A stretch of 33,623 bases of DNA from Endobugula sp047619205 (GTDB lineage Bacteria; Pseudomonadota; Gammaproteobacteria; Pseudomonadales; Cellvibrionaceae). How positions within the stretch are numbered: the first letter of the stretch is position 1; each line of letters starts with the position of its first letter. This document shows, piece after piece, positions 7,717-16,277 of this stretch. The notes below the pieces were generated by a model that had not been told where the DNA came from, made no database searches, and saw only the letters and a program-made list of their open reading frames with translations. The DNA lies in NCBI GenBank assembly GCA_047619205.1, contig JBLHJR010000031.1, forward strand, positions 1 to 33,623, given 5' to 3'. Made by a program: the position numbers and the translations under genes.

Positions 7717-7765
7717 AAAAAAGGGAAGCGATTCTTTAGTTAATAAAAACTATCAAACCCTTCCC
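7717..7765 (-). terminator. Rho-independent terminator after rplT
   Basis: On the minus strand GGGAAG (7760-7765) pairs with CTTCCC (7723-7728), with partial inner pairing, and is followed by TTTTTT (7717-7722). It lies 42 bases after the rplT stop and would end the thrS-rplT transcript before pheS. Confidence 0.6.
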
Positions 7766-7806
7766 ATTTTATCGTTGTTAAATTAGCTAACAACACAACA
7801 TAATAA

Positions 7807-8163
7807 CTATGCTAGTGCTGTTTTTGCCTTTTCAACAACGGCGGCAAATGCCGCTTTATCGTGTACCGCTAAATCCGCTAATACGCGACGATCTAAAGCA
7901 ATCTCTGCTTTCTTAAGGCCAGCAATTAGTTGGCTATAAGTCATACCTAAAGCACGTGATTGTGCATTGATACGAGTAATCCATAAAGCACGAAAGTTAC
8001 GTTTCTTAACACGACGGTCACGATAAGCGTATTGACCCGCTTTAATGACTGCTTGTTTAGCAACACGGAAGATGCGTGAACGCGCTCCGTAATAACCTTT
8101 CGCTTGTTTTAATATTTTCTTGTGACTTTTGCGTGCCACAACGCCACGTTTTACGCGCGCCAT
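7807..8163 (-). CDS. rplT: 50S ribosomal protein L20
   Basis: L20 binds 23S rRNA early in large-subunit assembly, and in E. coli it also represses rpmI-rplT translation. The 118-residue product matches the family throughout: MARVKRGVVARKSHKKILKQAKGYYGARS, then RRVKKRNFRALWITRINAQSR and the C-terminal ILADLA-type segment (VLADLAVHDKAAF). It lies 57 bases after rpmI. Confidence 0.99.
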   Translation of the reverse strand: MARVKRGVVARKSHKKILKQAKGYYGARSRIFRVAKQAVIKAGQYAYRDRRVKKRNFRALWITRINAQSRALGMTYSQLIAGLKKAEIALDRRVLADLAVHDKAAFAAVVEKAKTALA

Positions 8164-8220
8164 AAACCTTCCCCTCTAAAATCATAGCTATCTAAAGATA
8201 AGCCGAATAAATGAACGCTA

Positions 8221-8415
8221 TTAATTAGCGCGAAACATACGATCAATTGACGGTTTGTCAACTGCAGCAACGAGGCTGGTGCCACGTAACTGACGCTTAC
8301 GCTTAGTCGTCATTTTAGTAAGGATGTGACTTTTATGAGCACTTTTACGTTTGTAACCAGAAGACGTTTTTTTAAAACGCTTCGCAGCTCCACTGTGTAC
8401 TTTAGCTTTTGCCAT
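8221..8415 (-). CDS. rpmI: 50S ribosomal protein L35
   Basis: The 64-residue product begins MAKAKVHSGAAKRFKKT and ends SIDRMFRAN, with the typical basic KRKRQLRGT segment. The ATG at 8415 is chosen over an in-frame start 13 codons upstream because L35 proteins begin with this motif. It sits between infC (98-base gap) and rplT. Confidence 0.98.
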   Translation of the reverse strand: MAKAKVHSGAAKRFKKTSSGYKRKSAHKSHILTKMTTKRKRQLRGTSLVAAVDKPSIDRMFRAN

Positions 8416-8513
8416 GAGTATAAACTCCGCATTTGTCGCGCTGAGGAATGACAAGCATTCACTACCGACGCTTAGGTTAATAATATGAAATAAAGAGGCA
8501 GCTAAAAGCCTAA

Positions 8514-9056
8514 TTACTTCTTCTTTTTCGGGGACATTACCATAATGAGCTGCCGACCTTCCATCTTCGGAAACTGCTCTACAGTAGCGAGCTCAACCAA
8601 GTCTTTTTCGATGCGTTTAAGCATCTCCATCCCTAGTTCTTGGTGAGCCATTTCACGACCGCGATAACGTAACGATATCTTAGCCTTATCCCCATTCTCT
8701 AAGAAACGTACCAGGTTGCGTAGTTTTACCTGATAGTCCCCATCTTCCGTCCCTGGTCGAAACTTCATTTCTTTTACTTGCTGCTGCTTTTGCTTCTTCT
8801 TAGCCGCGGCTTTCGTTTTCTTGATCCCAAAGAGATGCTTACCATAATCCATGACTTTACAAACGATCGGTGCGGAATCAGGAACAATCTCCACTAAATC
8901 TAAAGTGGCGGCCTGCGCGACTTTTAATGCTTCATCTAGTGTGACTACACCGACTTGCTCTCCATCAGCGCCAATTAAACGCACTTCTGTAGCTTCAATT
9001 TGATCGTTAATACGTGCTTTCTTAGAACGTCCTTTCGAATTGTCTGGTCTATTAAT
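8514..9056 (-). CDS. infC: Translation initiation factor IF-3, ATT start
   Basis: IF-3 binds the 30S subunit and checks the start codon. No ATG gives a full-length protein. The frame is open upstream of the GTG at 8984, encoding NRPDNSKGRSKKARINDQ then IEATEVRLIG, which is family-typical. An ATT at 9054-9056, preceded on the minus strand by AGAGGGT at 7 bases spacing, gives 180 residues, the length of E. coli IF-3. Non-AUG starts of infC (AUU in E. coli) let IF-3 repress its own translation, so the same autoregulation is inferred here. The C-terminal domain ends with the basic MSPKKKK tail. Confidence 0.95.
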   Translation of the reverse strand: MNRPDNSKGRSKKARINDQIEATEVRLIGADGEQVGVVTLDEALKVAQAATLDLVEIVPDSAPIVCKVMDYGKHLFGIKKTKAAAKKKQKQQQVKEMKFRPGTEDGDYQVKLRNLVRFLENGDKAKISLRYRGREMAHQELGMEMLKRIEKDLVELATVEQFPKMEGRQLIMVMSPKKKK

Positions 9057-9093
9057 GGTACTACCCTCTTTGTTTGACCTTTTTGGCCGAATT

Positions 9094-9120
9094 ACCTTCT
9101 ACTAAATGATAGTAGAAGGT
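9094..9120 (-). promoter_or_regulatory. Perfect 11-bp hairpin in the infC leader
   Basis: accttctacta (9094-9104) and tagtagaaggt (9110-9120) are exact inverted repeats around a 5-base loop, about 38 bases before the infC ATT. It is not followed by a U-run on the minus strand, so it looks like an RNA-stability or regulatory stem rather than a terminator. Confidence 0.5.
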
Positions 9121-9167
9121 GTTTATTTATCTCGTTATTTTTCTGTATTATCTATCGATAAAAAGTG

Positions 9168-9191
9168 AAAAACGCTACTTCTAAAGTAGCG
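9168..9191 (-). terminator. Terminator or attenuator between thrS and infC
   Basis: On the minus strand CGCTACTT-TAG-AAGTAGCG (9173-9191) forms an 8-bp stem followed directly by TTTTTC, 38 bases after the thrS stop. It could end part of the thrS message while infC is read from its own promoter or by readthrough. Confidence 0.65.
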
Positions 9192-9228
9192 CTGCATTAA
9201 AAACAGTGCATTCTATTGGAATTAGACG

Positions 9229-11151
9229 CTAACTACCAGCAATACCTTTGCCCGCAATATCTTGATTGAGATGCTCTGTAAAGGCTTCAATAGACATTAC
9301 CCCAAGATCTTCACCGCTACGCGTTCTTACCGCCACTGTCGCGTTTTCGACTTCTTTATCGCCGATCACTAATAGGTAAGGAATCTTCTGTAGAGTATGC
9401 TCGCGAATTTTAAAGCCGATCTTCTCATTCCTCAAGTCCGAAATGACCCGGAAATCCTTACTCCCTAAGGAATCCTGCACTTTCTGCACATATTCGGCCT
9501 GATTATCAGTAATATTGAGAATAGCCACTTGCTCAGGTGCTAACCATGTAGGAAATGCACCTTCATAATGCTCAATCAAAATACCAATAAAACGCTCAAA
9601 AGAGCCCAGAATAGCGCGGTGCAACATCACCGGCACTTGGCGTGAACCATCTTCTGCGACAAATTGCGCGTCAAGACGACCCGGCATTGAAAAATCTACC
9701 TGAATAGTACCGCACTGCCATACACGATTAAGACAATCCTTAAGCGAAAACTCAATCTTAGGACCATAAAAAGCCCCTTCACCCGGTAACTCTTCCCACG
9801 GTAAACCTTTCGCATCAAGGGCATCGGCTAACGCTTTCTCCGCCTTATCCCAACCCTCTTCCGTGCCCACACGCTGTTCTGGGCGAGTCGATAAACGAAT
9901 GATAATGTCGGTAAAGCCGAAATCGGCATAGACGCTGTATAACAAGTCGGTAAACGTCGACACTTCGTCTTGAATCATCGCTTCACTACAAAAAATATGC
10001 GCATCATCCTGAACAAAACCACGTACTCGCATCAAGCCCTGTAAGGTACCCGATGCTTCATTACGATGACATGAGCCAAACTCCGCTAAACGTAATGGCA
10101 ACTCTTTATAAGATTTTAAGCCTTGATTGAATACCTGCACATGGCAGGGACAGTTCATCGGCTTAACCGCATAGTCGCGAGATTCCGACTCTACGGTAAA
10201 CATATTTTCGCGAAACTTATCCCAATGGCCCGACTTTTCCCACAAGCTACGATCGACAATCAACGGCGTTTTAATTTCTTTATAGCCATTGGCGCGCTGT
10301 ACTTTACGCATATACTCTTCAATGGTGGCGTAAATACTCCAGCCTTTAGGGTGCCAAAACACCATCCCCGGCGCTTCTTCCTGCATATGGAAGTAATCAA
10401 ACTTTTTGCCCAGCTTGCGATGGTCGCGTTTCACTGCTTCCTCTAGAAAATGTAAATGTGCTTTCAATTTCTTCTTATCTGGCCATGCTGTGCCATAAAT
10501 ACGCTGTAGCATTTTCTTATCCGAATCTCCGCGCCAATAAGCACCGGAAATACGCATCAGTTTAAAATGTTCACAAAAACGCATATTCGGCACATGTGGG
10601 CCGCGACACATATCCACATATTCATCATGATGATACAAAGCCGGCATGGCGTCTTTAGGAATATCGCGTTCAAGAATTTCTAACTTGTAGTTTTCACCAA
10701 GGGCTGCAAAGGTATCGTAAGCGGTTTGCCAGTCACCCACTTTCTTCACTACGCTGTACTGAGTTTTGACTAACTCACGCATACGCTTTTCTAACGTCGC
10801 CATATCCTCATCAGTGAGCATACGATCCAAATCGATATCGTAGTAAAAACCGTTCTCAATGGTAGGGCCTATAGCCATCTTCGCTTCGGGCCACAATTGT
10901 TTAACGGCGTGACCGACCAAGTGCGCACAAGAATGGCGTAATATTTCTAATCCATCCTCATCCTTTGAGGTGAAAATTGTTAATTCAGCATCCTCAACAA
11001 TCGGGTCATGGGCGTCTACACGCTCACCATTAACACGACCAGCAATGGTCGCCTTCGCAAGACCGGGGCCAATATCAGCAGCCACCTCATAAACAGAGAC
11101 CGGTTTATCGAATGTACGTTGAGAACCATCAGGAAGGGTAATAACAGGCAT
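9229..11151 (-). CDS. thrS: Threonyl-tRNA synthetase
   Basis: ThrRS charges tRNA-Thr. The 640-residue protein (E. coli 642) has an N-terminal TGS domain (1-61), the editing/SAD domain with HSCAHLVGHAV (residues 73-83) and a later Cys-containing MCRGPHVP motif, and the class II core with MNCPCHV (zinc-binding Cys) and motif 2 CHRNEASGTLQGLMRVRGF. Motif 3 is MLHRAILGSFERFIGIL, and a C-terminal anticodon-binding domain follows. The start MPVITLPDGSQR is canonical. The leader carries an anticodon-arm-like hairpin at 11169-11191, suggesting autogenous control. Confidence 0.98.
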   Translation of the reverse strand: MPVITLPDGSQRTFDKPVSVYEVAADIGPGLAKATIAGRVNGERVDAHDPIVEDAELTIFTSKDEDGLEILRHSCAHLVGHAVKQLWPEAKMAIGPTIENGFYYDIDLDRMLTDEDMATLEKRMRELVKTQYSVVKKVGDWQTAYDTFAALGENYKLEILERDIPKDAMPALYHHDEYVDMCRGPHVPNMRFCEHFKLMRISGAYWRGDSDKKMLQRIYGTAWPDKKKLKAHLHFLEEAVKRDHRKLGKKFDYFHMQEEAPGMVFWHPKGWSIYATIEEYMRKVQRANGYKEIKTPLIVDRSLWEKSGHWDKFRENMFTVESESRDYAVKPMNCPCHVQVFNQGLKSYKELPLRLAEFGSCHRNEASGTLQGLMRVRGFVQDDAHIFCSEAMIQDEVSTFTDLLYSVYADFGFTDIIIRLSTRPEQRVGTEEGWDKAEKALADALDAKGLPWEELPGEGAFYGPKIEFSLKDCLNRVWQCGTIQVDFSMPGRLDAQFVAEDGSRQVPVMLHRAILGSFERFIGILIEHYEGAFPTWLAPEQVAILNITDNQAEYVQKVQDSLGSKDFRVISDLRNEKIGFKIREHTLQKIPYLLVIGDKEVENATVAVRTRSGEDLGVMSIEAFTEHLNQDIAGKGIAGS

Positions 11152-11168
11152 AATGTATCCTAGTCAGT

Positions 11169-11191
11169 GGCGACCCCTACAAAAGGTCGCT
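11169..11191 (-). promoter_or_regulatory. thrS operator: hairpin mimicking the tRNA-Thr anticodon arm
   Basis: On the minus strand GCGACC (11185-11190) pairs with GGTCGC (11170-11175). A U-G pair can close the helix further and leaves a 7-base loop UUUGUAG. Numbered as an anticodon loop this gives U33, anticodon UGU and A37, that is tRNA-Thr(UGU). It lies 19-39 bases upstream of the thrS ATG, just before the AGGA ribosome binding site. In E. coli, ThrRS represses its own mRNA by binding an anticodon-like stem-loop upstream of the ribosome binding site; this hairpin has the same place and identity bases (G35, U36). The fold is mine and unverified. Confidence 0.6.
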
Positions 11192-11238
11192 TGAAGTATA
11201 AGTGTCTTTTCGCTTGAAGCACGAATGGCTTCTGCATA

Positions 11239-11262
11239 AATATTGGTACGACCGAGTGGATT
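11239..11262. repeat. Duplicated tRNA-Val 3' end (24 bp)
   Basis: Bases 11239-11262 repeat 11423-11446 exactly (tattggtacgaccgagtgga and flanking bases). The second copy is the 3' end of tRNA-Val with its CCA and part of the T arm; the first lies in the tRNA-Val-thrS spacer with no tRNA around it. Direct copies of a tRNA 3' end are typical of integrase attachment sites, but only 160 bases separate them and no integrase is present. A collapsed element or a decayed tandem tRNA are the alternatives. Confidence 0.8.
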
Positions 11263-11427
11263 AACGCCCTACGTCCTGTAGGTCACCCCATATCTTACTT
11301 AAGTGCACTACAAGGGGCAGCTCCGCTGTTCAACAATGTTCCAGACATTTTTGTCGAACCAGCATTCTCATCCAAATAACAGCAAGTGATACTAAAACCC
11401 ACCAAAGCATAGGTTTTTATTCAATAT

Positions 11428-11504
11428 TGGTACGACCGAGTGGATTCGAACCACCGACCCCCACCATGTCAAGGTGGTGCTCTAACCAACTGAGCTACGG
11501 TCGT
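11428..11504 (-). tRNA. tRNA-Val (anticodon GAC)
   Basis: The reverse complement is a 77-nt cloverleaf: acceptor ACGACCG/CGGTCGT, discriminator A, encoded CCA at 11428-11430, D arm TAGCTCAGTTGGTTAGAGC, anticodon stem CCACC/GGTGG with loop TTGACAT (anticodon GAC), and T arm GGTTCGAATCC. It resembles E. coli valV/W. It lies upstream of thrS on the same strand and has its own promoter. Confidence 0.98.
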
Positions 11505-11546
11505 ATTACTTGCCTAAAAGCTATCCAGCTAAAAACAAGGGCGGAG

Positions 11547-11574
11547 ACTATACCATTATTTTCTGAACTATCAA
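11547..11574 (-). promoter_or_regulatory. Promoter of tRNA-Val
   Basis: On the minus strand TTGATA (11569-11574) and TATAGT (11547-11552) are spaced by 16 bp and followed by the GC-rich discriminator CTCCGCCC, a typical stable-RNA promoter about 42 bases before the tRNA. Confidence 0.7.
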
Positions 11575-11698
11575 TAGTGTAGAACCACCTTTTAGAACTA
11601 GCTGAGAGCTTTGCACGAACCAAGAGGATTAAATTAACTGGCAATCACTCCCTTCAGAGTCTATGTCGTTAATTTGAACAAGAAACACTCAGCAAGTC

Positions 11699-13891
11699 CT
11701 ACTCAGGAATTTCAATCTTTACCGCAATCGACTTAAAGTTTGGCGTTAAACTCCTAGGGTCTAGCTTATGCTCTGCCAATACATTCGCCTCTGGATAGTA
11801 AGCCATCGCGTTACCCGGAGGTAAATCAAAGCGCTGCACAACAGCCCCATACATAGACCCCTGCGTAGAGACAACATTCACCTTATCACCATTTTTCACA
11901 CCCAGGTTTTGCATATCTACGAACGCTAAAAATACCGTATTACGTGAAGCCTGAAAACGGTAGCTGTCAGTCTCCTCATAAATAATACTATTAAACTGTC
12001 CTTCGCTACGCACGCTAGCTAACAGTAAGGGGAAGTCTTCCACATGCTGATTAACAACAGGGATAGCATGCGTAATAAAGTGCGCTTTTGTACTCGGCGT
12101 ATTAAATTTAGGACTATGCATCACCCGCTGGCGCACATGAAATTCTTGCTTCGCTACACTAATATCCGCTAAATCTTCCATTCCCGGAATGGTTTTAGCA
12201 ATGGTTTCTCTAATACTGTCATGCTGTTCAAACTGAGAAAAATCCAGCGTACTGTTCGGATCAGTCACGGCTAATATTTGCTGAGCCATAGACGCTAGAA
12301 TCGACACTTCCGAGCGCACATTATCTAAACGATCAATGCCGCCATCACTCAAGCGCACATAGTTAAACATCGATTCTTGCGTGGTTGGCTGCGCCTCTTC
12401 ATCTCGCGCTTTCACCGGCAGAATAAGCACATCGCTATCTTCAACACCGTAGAGGTGCCCCTGATTCAGCGTGGTAGTTAAGAATACTTTAAAATCAATT
12501 TTATTTAATGCCTCAGCAGCCCATGTAGAATTGGGCGTGGCACTGTAGAGATTGCCACCGACAATACACGCGCAATCTATTTTGCCTTGGTGAGCCGCCT
12601 CTAATGCATGAAACGTGTCCAAACCTTTCGTACGCGGCAACTTAACCGACAATGTTTTTTCTACATTATCGAACACCTCTTCAGCCAATATGGGTTTAAC
12701 GCCGATACTGCCAATACCCTGAACATTACTGTGCCCGCGCAACGGCAGCAAGCCACTATACCGTTTTCCTAACATACCTCGGAGCAGTGCGAGATTAGCA
12801 ATGTATTCGACATTTTCACTGCCAAACGCATGATGAGTCATACCCATCCCCCATGCGAACACCGCTTTCGTTGACTGACTATATAACGTTGCCGCTTTAG
12901 CTATTTGTACTTGTGAAATAGCACATTTTTTTGCAATCGTATCCCAAGTAGTTTCCTCAATATCAGCTTTAAACGCAGCAAACCCCTCCGTATATTGGTC
13001 AATAAAACTGCCGTCTTCGGTCGACTGCTCTAGCACCGCCTTCGCAATGCCTTTAAACAAAGCAATATCACTACCGATATTGGGCTGTAAATATAAAGAG
13101 GCAATATCGGTACCGCCAACAATCATTGAGTGCGCACTTTTAGGTACAGCGAATTTAACTAAACCCGGCTCTTTAGCTGGATTAATCACGATCACGTGAC
13201 CACCACGATCACGGCAATTTTTTAGTTGATGAATAAAACGCGGATGGTTTGAAGCAGGATTAGCACCAATAACAAAAATTAAATCACACTCAGACAAATC
13301 ATCCAATTCAATCGTGGCTGTCCCCGTACCAATAGTCGACGCCAAACCCACGCTAGTCGCTTGGTGACAATAATAAGAACAATTATTCACATTATTAGTG
13401 CCATATAAACGCGCTAACAGCTGTAAAACAAAACCCGACTCATTCGATGATCGACCTGAGGAATAAAAGAAACTACGATTCGGTTGGGTTTCGGCAAAAC
13501 GACTGGCGGCATAGGACAAAGCCCACTCCCACTCCGCTGCGTAATAACGGTTAGCCTCTTTAGCTTTGAAAATAGGCGTATCTAAACGCCCCATATGCTC
13601 TACTTCTTTTGGCGAAAGCTCACGCAACTCATCAATAGAATGGGCAAAAATTTCAGTGGGAATAGCCGCTTGAATATCCGTAGATTGGGCCTGAATACTT
13701 TTGTTGCAGACAGAAGGAAACTCACCCAACTCATTGGTCATTCCACCCTTCTGCCCACCCATACCCAAACCACAAGCTTTACAGGTGTTATTGGCACGCA
13801 AGGCTTTTGCAGACTTTTTGAAGCCTATCCGTCTAACGGTGTTTAGAGTATAAAGTACTTTTTTCGGTCCACCACCAACGATAGGTTTCAT
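11699..13891 (-). CDS. FdhF/YdeP-family molybdopterin oxidoreductase
   Basis: The 730-residue protein is a bis-MGD molybdoenzyme related to formate dehydrogenase alpha subunits and to E. coli YdeP. Near the N-terminus CKACGLGMGGQKGGM holds Cys37 and Cys40, with another Cys at 62. The third cysteine expected from the FDH-H cluster pattern is absent, so a canonical [4Fe-4S] site is doubtful. YGTNNVNNCSYYCHQATSVGL aligns with the FDH-H segment holding the SeCys-His pair, which places Cys174-His175 at the molybdenum site. IGANPASNHPRF and the C-terminal MopB-type domain (about 600-730) are intact. No other oxidoreductase subunit or FdhD is adjacent. YdeP-type proteins are linked to acid resistance and formate oxidation, but the substrate here is unknown. 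Confidence 0.9.
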   Translation of the reverse strand: MKPIVGGGPKKVLYTLNTVRRIGFKKSAKALRANNTCKACGLGMGGQKGGMTNELGEFPSVCNKSIQAQSTDIQAAIPTEIFAHSIDELRELSPKEVEHMGRLDTPIFKAKEANRYYAAEWEWALSYAASRFAETQPNRSFFYSSGRSSNESGFVLQLLARLYGTNNVNNCSYYCHQATSVGLASTIGTGTATIELDDLSECDLIFVIGANPASNHPRFIHQLKNCRDRGGHVIVINPAKEPGLVKFAVPKSAHSMIVGGTDIASLYLQPNIGSDIALFKGIAKAVLEQSTEDGSFIDQYTEGFAAFKADIEETTWDTIAKKCAISQVQIAKAATLYSQSTKAVFAWGMGMTHHAFGSENVEYIANLALLRGMLGKRYSGLLPLRGHSNVQGIGSIGVKPILAEEVFDNVEKTLSVKLPRTKGLDTFHALEAAHQGKIDCACIVGGNLYSATPNSTWAAEALNKIDFKVFLTTTLNQGHLYGVEDSDVLILPVKARDEEAQPTTQESMFNYVRLSDGGIDRLDNVRSEVSILASMAQQILAVTDPNSTLDFSQFEQHDSIRETIAKTIPGMEDLADISVAKQEFHVRQRVMHSPKFNTPSTKAHFITHAIPVVNQHVEDFPLLLASVRSEGQFNSIIYEETDSYRFQASRNTVFLAFVDMQNLGVKNGDKVNVVSTQGSMYGAVVQRFDLPPGNAMAYYPEANVLAEHKLDPRSLTPNFKSIAVKIEIPE

Positions 13892-14302
13892 TATTATGTC
13901 TCTTATTATAACCGCGTTTATTTTATTCTAAAGACGGTAGATGGCGCGTAAAAGCTGTGCTCGTTATTAATGTGTAAAGCTTTTTCGCGTCCTGCTATCG
14001 CCCCTTAGCTACATCTTGTGGGCATAGAGAATATTAGAATCGCGTAGCGACCTTCGGCAACGGTTCCTGCATGCTCTATATTGGTCGTAAGCGAATGCTA
14101 AAGTTTTTATGTGCATCAAGAACTTGTGCAGACTTTCGTGATTCAACTGTTGTTTCAAGTTTAAGCGCGTGCACAGGGGAAAACCCAACGCGTCGTGCTC
14201 GTTTTCTTTAAGAGATAGATGCATCAGTTGCCGAGCAGTGCCTGCCGGTAAAAAGGCGTGTAAGCCTAATGGGCCTCATTAACTTAGTAAAATAAACAGC
14301 GT
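13892..14302. other. Repeat-bearing intergenic region without genes
   Basis: No credible ORF is present; a 71-codon minus-strand frame overlaps the repeats and has no family resemblance. The stretch holds two dispersed repeats: about 13976-14014 (word cgcgtcctgct, then cgccccttagctac), similar to 16528-16563, and about 14098-14166, similar to the two arms at 7505-7700. Confidence 0.6.
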
Positions 14303-14303
14303 G

Positions 14304-14350
14304 AAAAAAATAGTGTAAATAAATAGAATAGTCTCTTCTATTTATTTACA
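14304..14350 (-). terminator. Terminator-like 15-bp hairpin after the aldehyde dehydrogenase
   Basis: tgtaaataaatagaa (14314-14328) and its exact inverse (14336-14350) flank a 7-base loop. On the minus strand the stem is followed by CTATTTTTTTC. It lies about 130 bases after the aldehyde dehydrogenase stop. The stem is AT-rich, which weakens it. Confidence 0.55.
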
Positions 14351-14481
14351 GCGTCTTAATTACAACATCGGATTTCACAGACGAACTCTGTGCTGCCTGT
14401 AAAGCCCAATGGTTACTCAACACAACTCGCTAGCACTTATTGAATTATGGATGTGCGCTAACTAGCAATAAAAAATTTACA

Positions 14482-15849
14482 TTATGCCGTTTCCCAAATC
14501 TCTTCGTCCGTAGGTACATTTTTCTTGTCAGCGTAACCAATTCGATGAATATTAATCAGATGCTTGTAATCTAAATTTTCTGATATGGAATTATTTCCCC
14601 AAGAACCGCAACCTAGTGTCGTCGTCGGTGCAAAACCATTTTGTAAACTGCCACCTGCAGTCAGTGCGCAGGGTTCATTAACCACCAAGCGGCTCACAGG
14701 TAACTGCTGCCCCACTAACTTCACATGATCTTGGTTATTTGAATGCATGGCACAACTATGCCCCTTACCTTCTATTTCCAAATTAAATTGGGCCAAGGCG
14801 ATAGCATCTTCGATGGTGTCATATTCAAAGGCAACCATTACTGGACACATTTTTTCTTTACGCAGTACATCATCCGCGTCACCATTAGATTTAATTAAAA
14901 TAATCTTAGCTTTTTCTGGAATCGTAATCCCCGCCATCTCAGCAATTTTTTGTGGGCTTTGGCCGACAACATCGGGGGCAATATGACCATCAACAAACAA
15001 AACCTTACGCAACTTATCCGCTTCCGTTTGATCATCAATATAATGCGCACCCTCAGCAATAAAAGCATCAACTACTTGTTGATACTCCTCTTTTTGAGCA
15101 ATCACTGATTGCTCGCCAGAACAAATAATACCGTAATCAAATTTACGTCCAGCAATCACCTTTTGAGCAGCCTCTTGATAATCAATATCGTTATCAAAAA
15201 TCACCTGAACATTACCTGGGCCCACACCATAAGAAGGTTTACCGCTCGAATAAGCCGCTTGCACCATAGCGGGGCCACCCGTTGCTACCAATACATCCAC
15301 TGCAGACATTAATTCAGTGGTGAGCTCAATCGATGGCGAGGAGATCACTTGAATCAAATTATCGGGACCATTGAGCTTTTTAATTTCAGCCAACATTAAG
15401 TCCACCGCTTTAGTACTACAATGCTTAGCGCGCGGATGCGGAGCGATAATAATAGAATTACCACCTTTTAAGGCAAACATCGCATTACACATAGGGGTAA
15501 CAATGGGATTAGTCGTCGGGGTGACCGCACCAACAACGCCAACCGGCTTGGCCACTTGAATAATACCGTTTTCATCACGCTCAGAAATTATCCCACGGGA
15601 CTTTTTACCTTTAAGATTATTCCAAATCGCCCTAGCCTTGCCCTTGTTCTTCATCACTTTATCGTCGTAATTACCCATGCGAGTTTCATCAACTGCATCG
15701 CGCGCCAACTCCTCAGCATTATCATAAATAACCTTGCCCATCGCTCTAACAATGTCATCCACTTGTTGTTGCGACATCTGCTCAAATTGTTGTTGCGCTA
15801 ACTTAGCCTTTGCCATCATTTCGGGTATTGAATACGTTATATCACTCAT
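14482..15849 (-). CDS. CoA-acylating aldehyde dehydrogenase (EutE/SauS-like)
   Basis: The 455-residue protein belongs to the acylating aldehyde dehydrogenases that interconvert an aldehyde plus CoA and NAD+ with acyl-CoA. Visible motifs are GVVGAVTPTTNPIVTPMCNAMFALKGGN (cofactor region), VATGGPAMVQAAYSSGKPSYGVGPGN, and KFDYGIICSGEQSV with the catalytic Cys243. It lacks the iron-alcohol dehydrogenase half of AdhE and the EutE N-terminal targeting tail. Sulfoacetaldehyde (SauS-like) and acetaldehyde are both possible substrates. The ATG at 15849 (MSDITYS) is preferred to a TTG six codons upstream. It stands alone, with no microcompartment or sulfonate genes nearby. Confidence 0.9.
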   Translation of the reverse strand: MSDITYSIPEMMAKAKLAQQQFEQMSQQQVDDIVRAMGKVIYDNAEELARDAVDETRMGNYDDKVMKNKGKARAIWNNLKGKKSRGIISERDENGIIQVAKPVGVVGAVTPTTNPIVTPMCNAMFALKGGNSIIIAPHPRAKHCSTKAVDLMLAEIKKLNGPDNLIQVISSPSIELTTELMSAVDVLVATGGPAMVQAAYSSGKPSYGVGPGNVQVIFDNDIDYQEAAQKVIAGRKFDYGIICSGEQSVIAQKEEYQQVVDAFIAEGAHYIDDQTEADKLRKVLFVDGHIAPDVVGQSPQKIAEMAGITIPEKAKIILIKSNGDADDVLRKEKMCPVMVAFEYDTIEDAIALAQFNLEIEGKGHSCAMHSNNQDHVKLVGQQLPVSRLVVNEPCALTAGGSLQNGFAPTTTLGCGSWGNNSISENLDYKHLINIHRIGYADKKNVPTDEEIWETA

Positions 15850-16277
15850 AAAACCGTCTACTCTCAAAAATAATAAATAATGAATAATAAAGGTGTCACT
15901 CCAAAAGGCACAAACCCCCTATTTCGTCCTGGCGCTAATTCTTTCACAAATACACAGAAAATACTTGAATTTGCAGAAAATCATGTCCCTAATCACTAAA
16001 ATTTTACACATTTTCGTATAACGCCCTAATCTGTCTCATTCATTAGCATTGTAAAGTGAAGTTTTGTCTATCTGCGATGACAATCACCCAACACCAACGA
16101 ACCATGCGTCGACAGCGATCAATGGGCGCTAGGCGCGCACTTAACCGCAACGAATGAATAAGTCGTTGTATAAAGTACCAATGGGATAATTAAAAGCCAG
16201 CTTACGCAAGTAGTATCAGCTTTATGATCGAGGCTCTACCGCTCAAAAAATTGTTCCATCAGCGCAACGCATTCACC
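15850..16277. other. Intergenic region upstream of the aldehyde dehydrogenase
   Basis: About 430 bases with no convincing gene. The part near 15850-16040 is AT-rich and presumably holds the aldehyde dehydrogenase promoter, which I cannot place. The part near 16240-16277 reads on the minus strand as MEQFFER followed by a stop, and may be more debris of the fragment at 16278-16370. Confidence 0.5.

Noticed and set aside
10123..10446. Plus-strand ORF of 107 codons inside thrS
   Set aside because: It lies opposite a conserved full-length gene and has no family resemblance.
14009..14224. 71-codon minus-strand ORF
   Set aside because: It overlaps two dispersed repeats, has an unlikely composition and matches no family I know.
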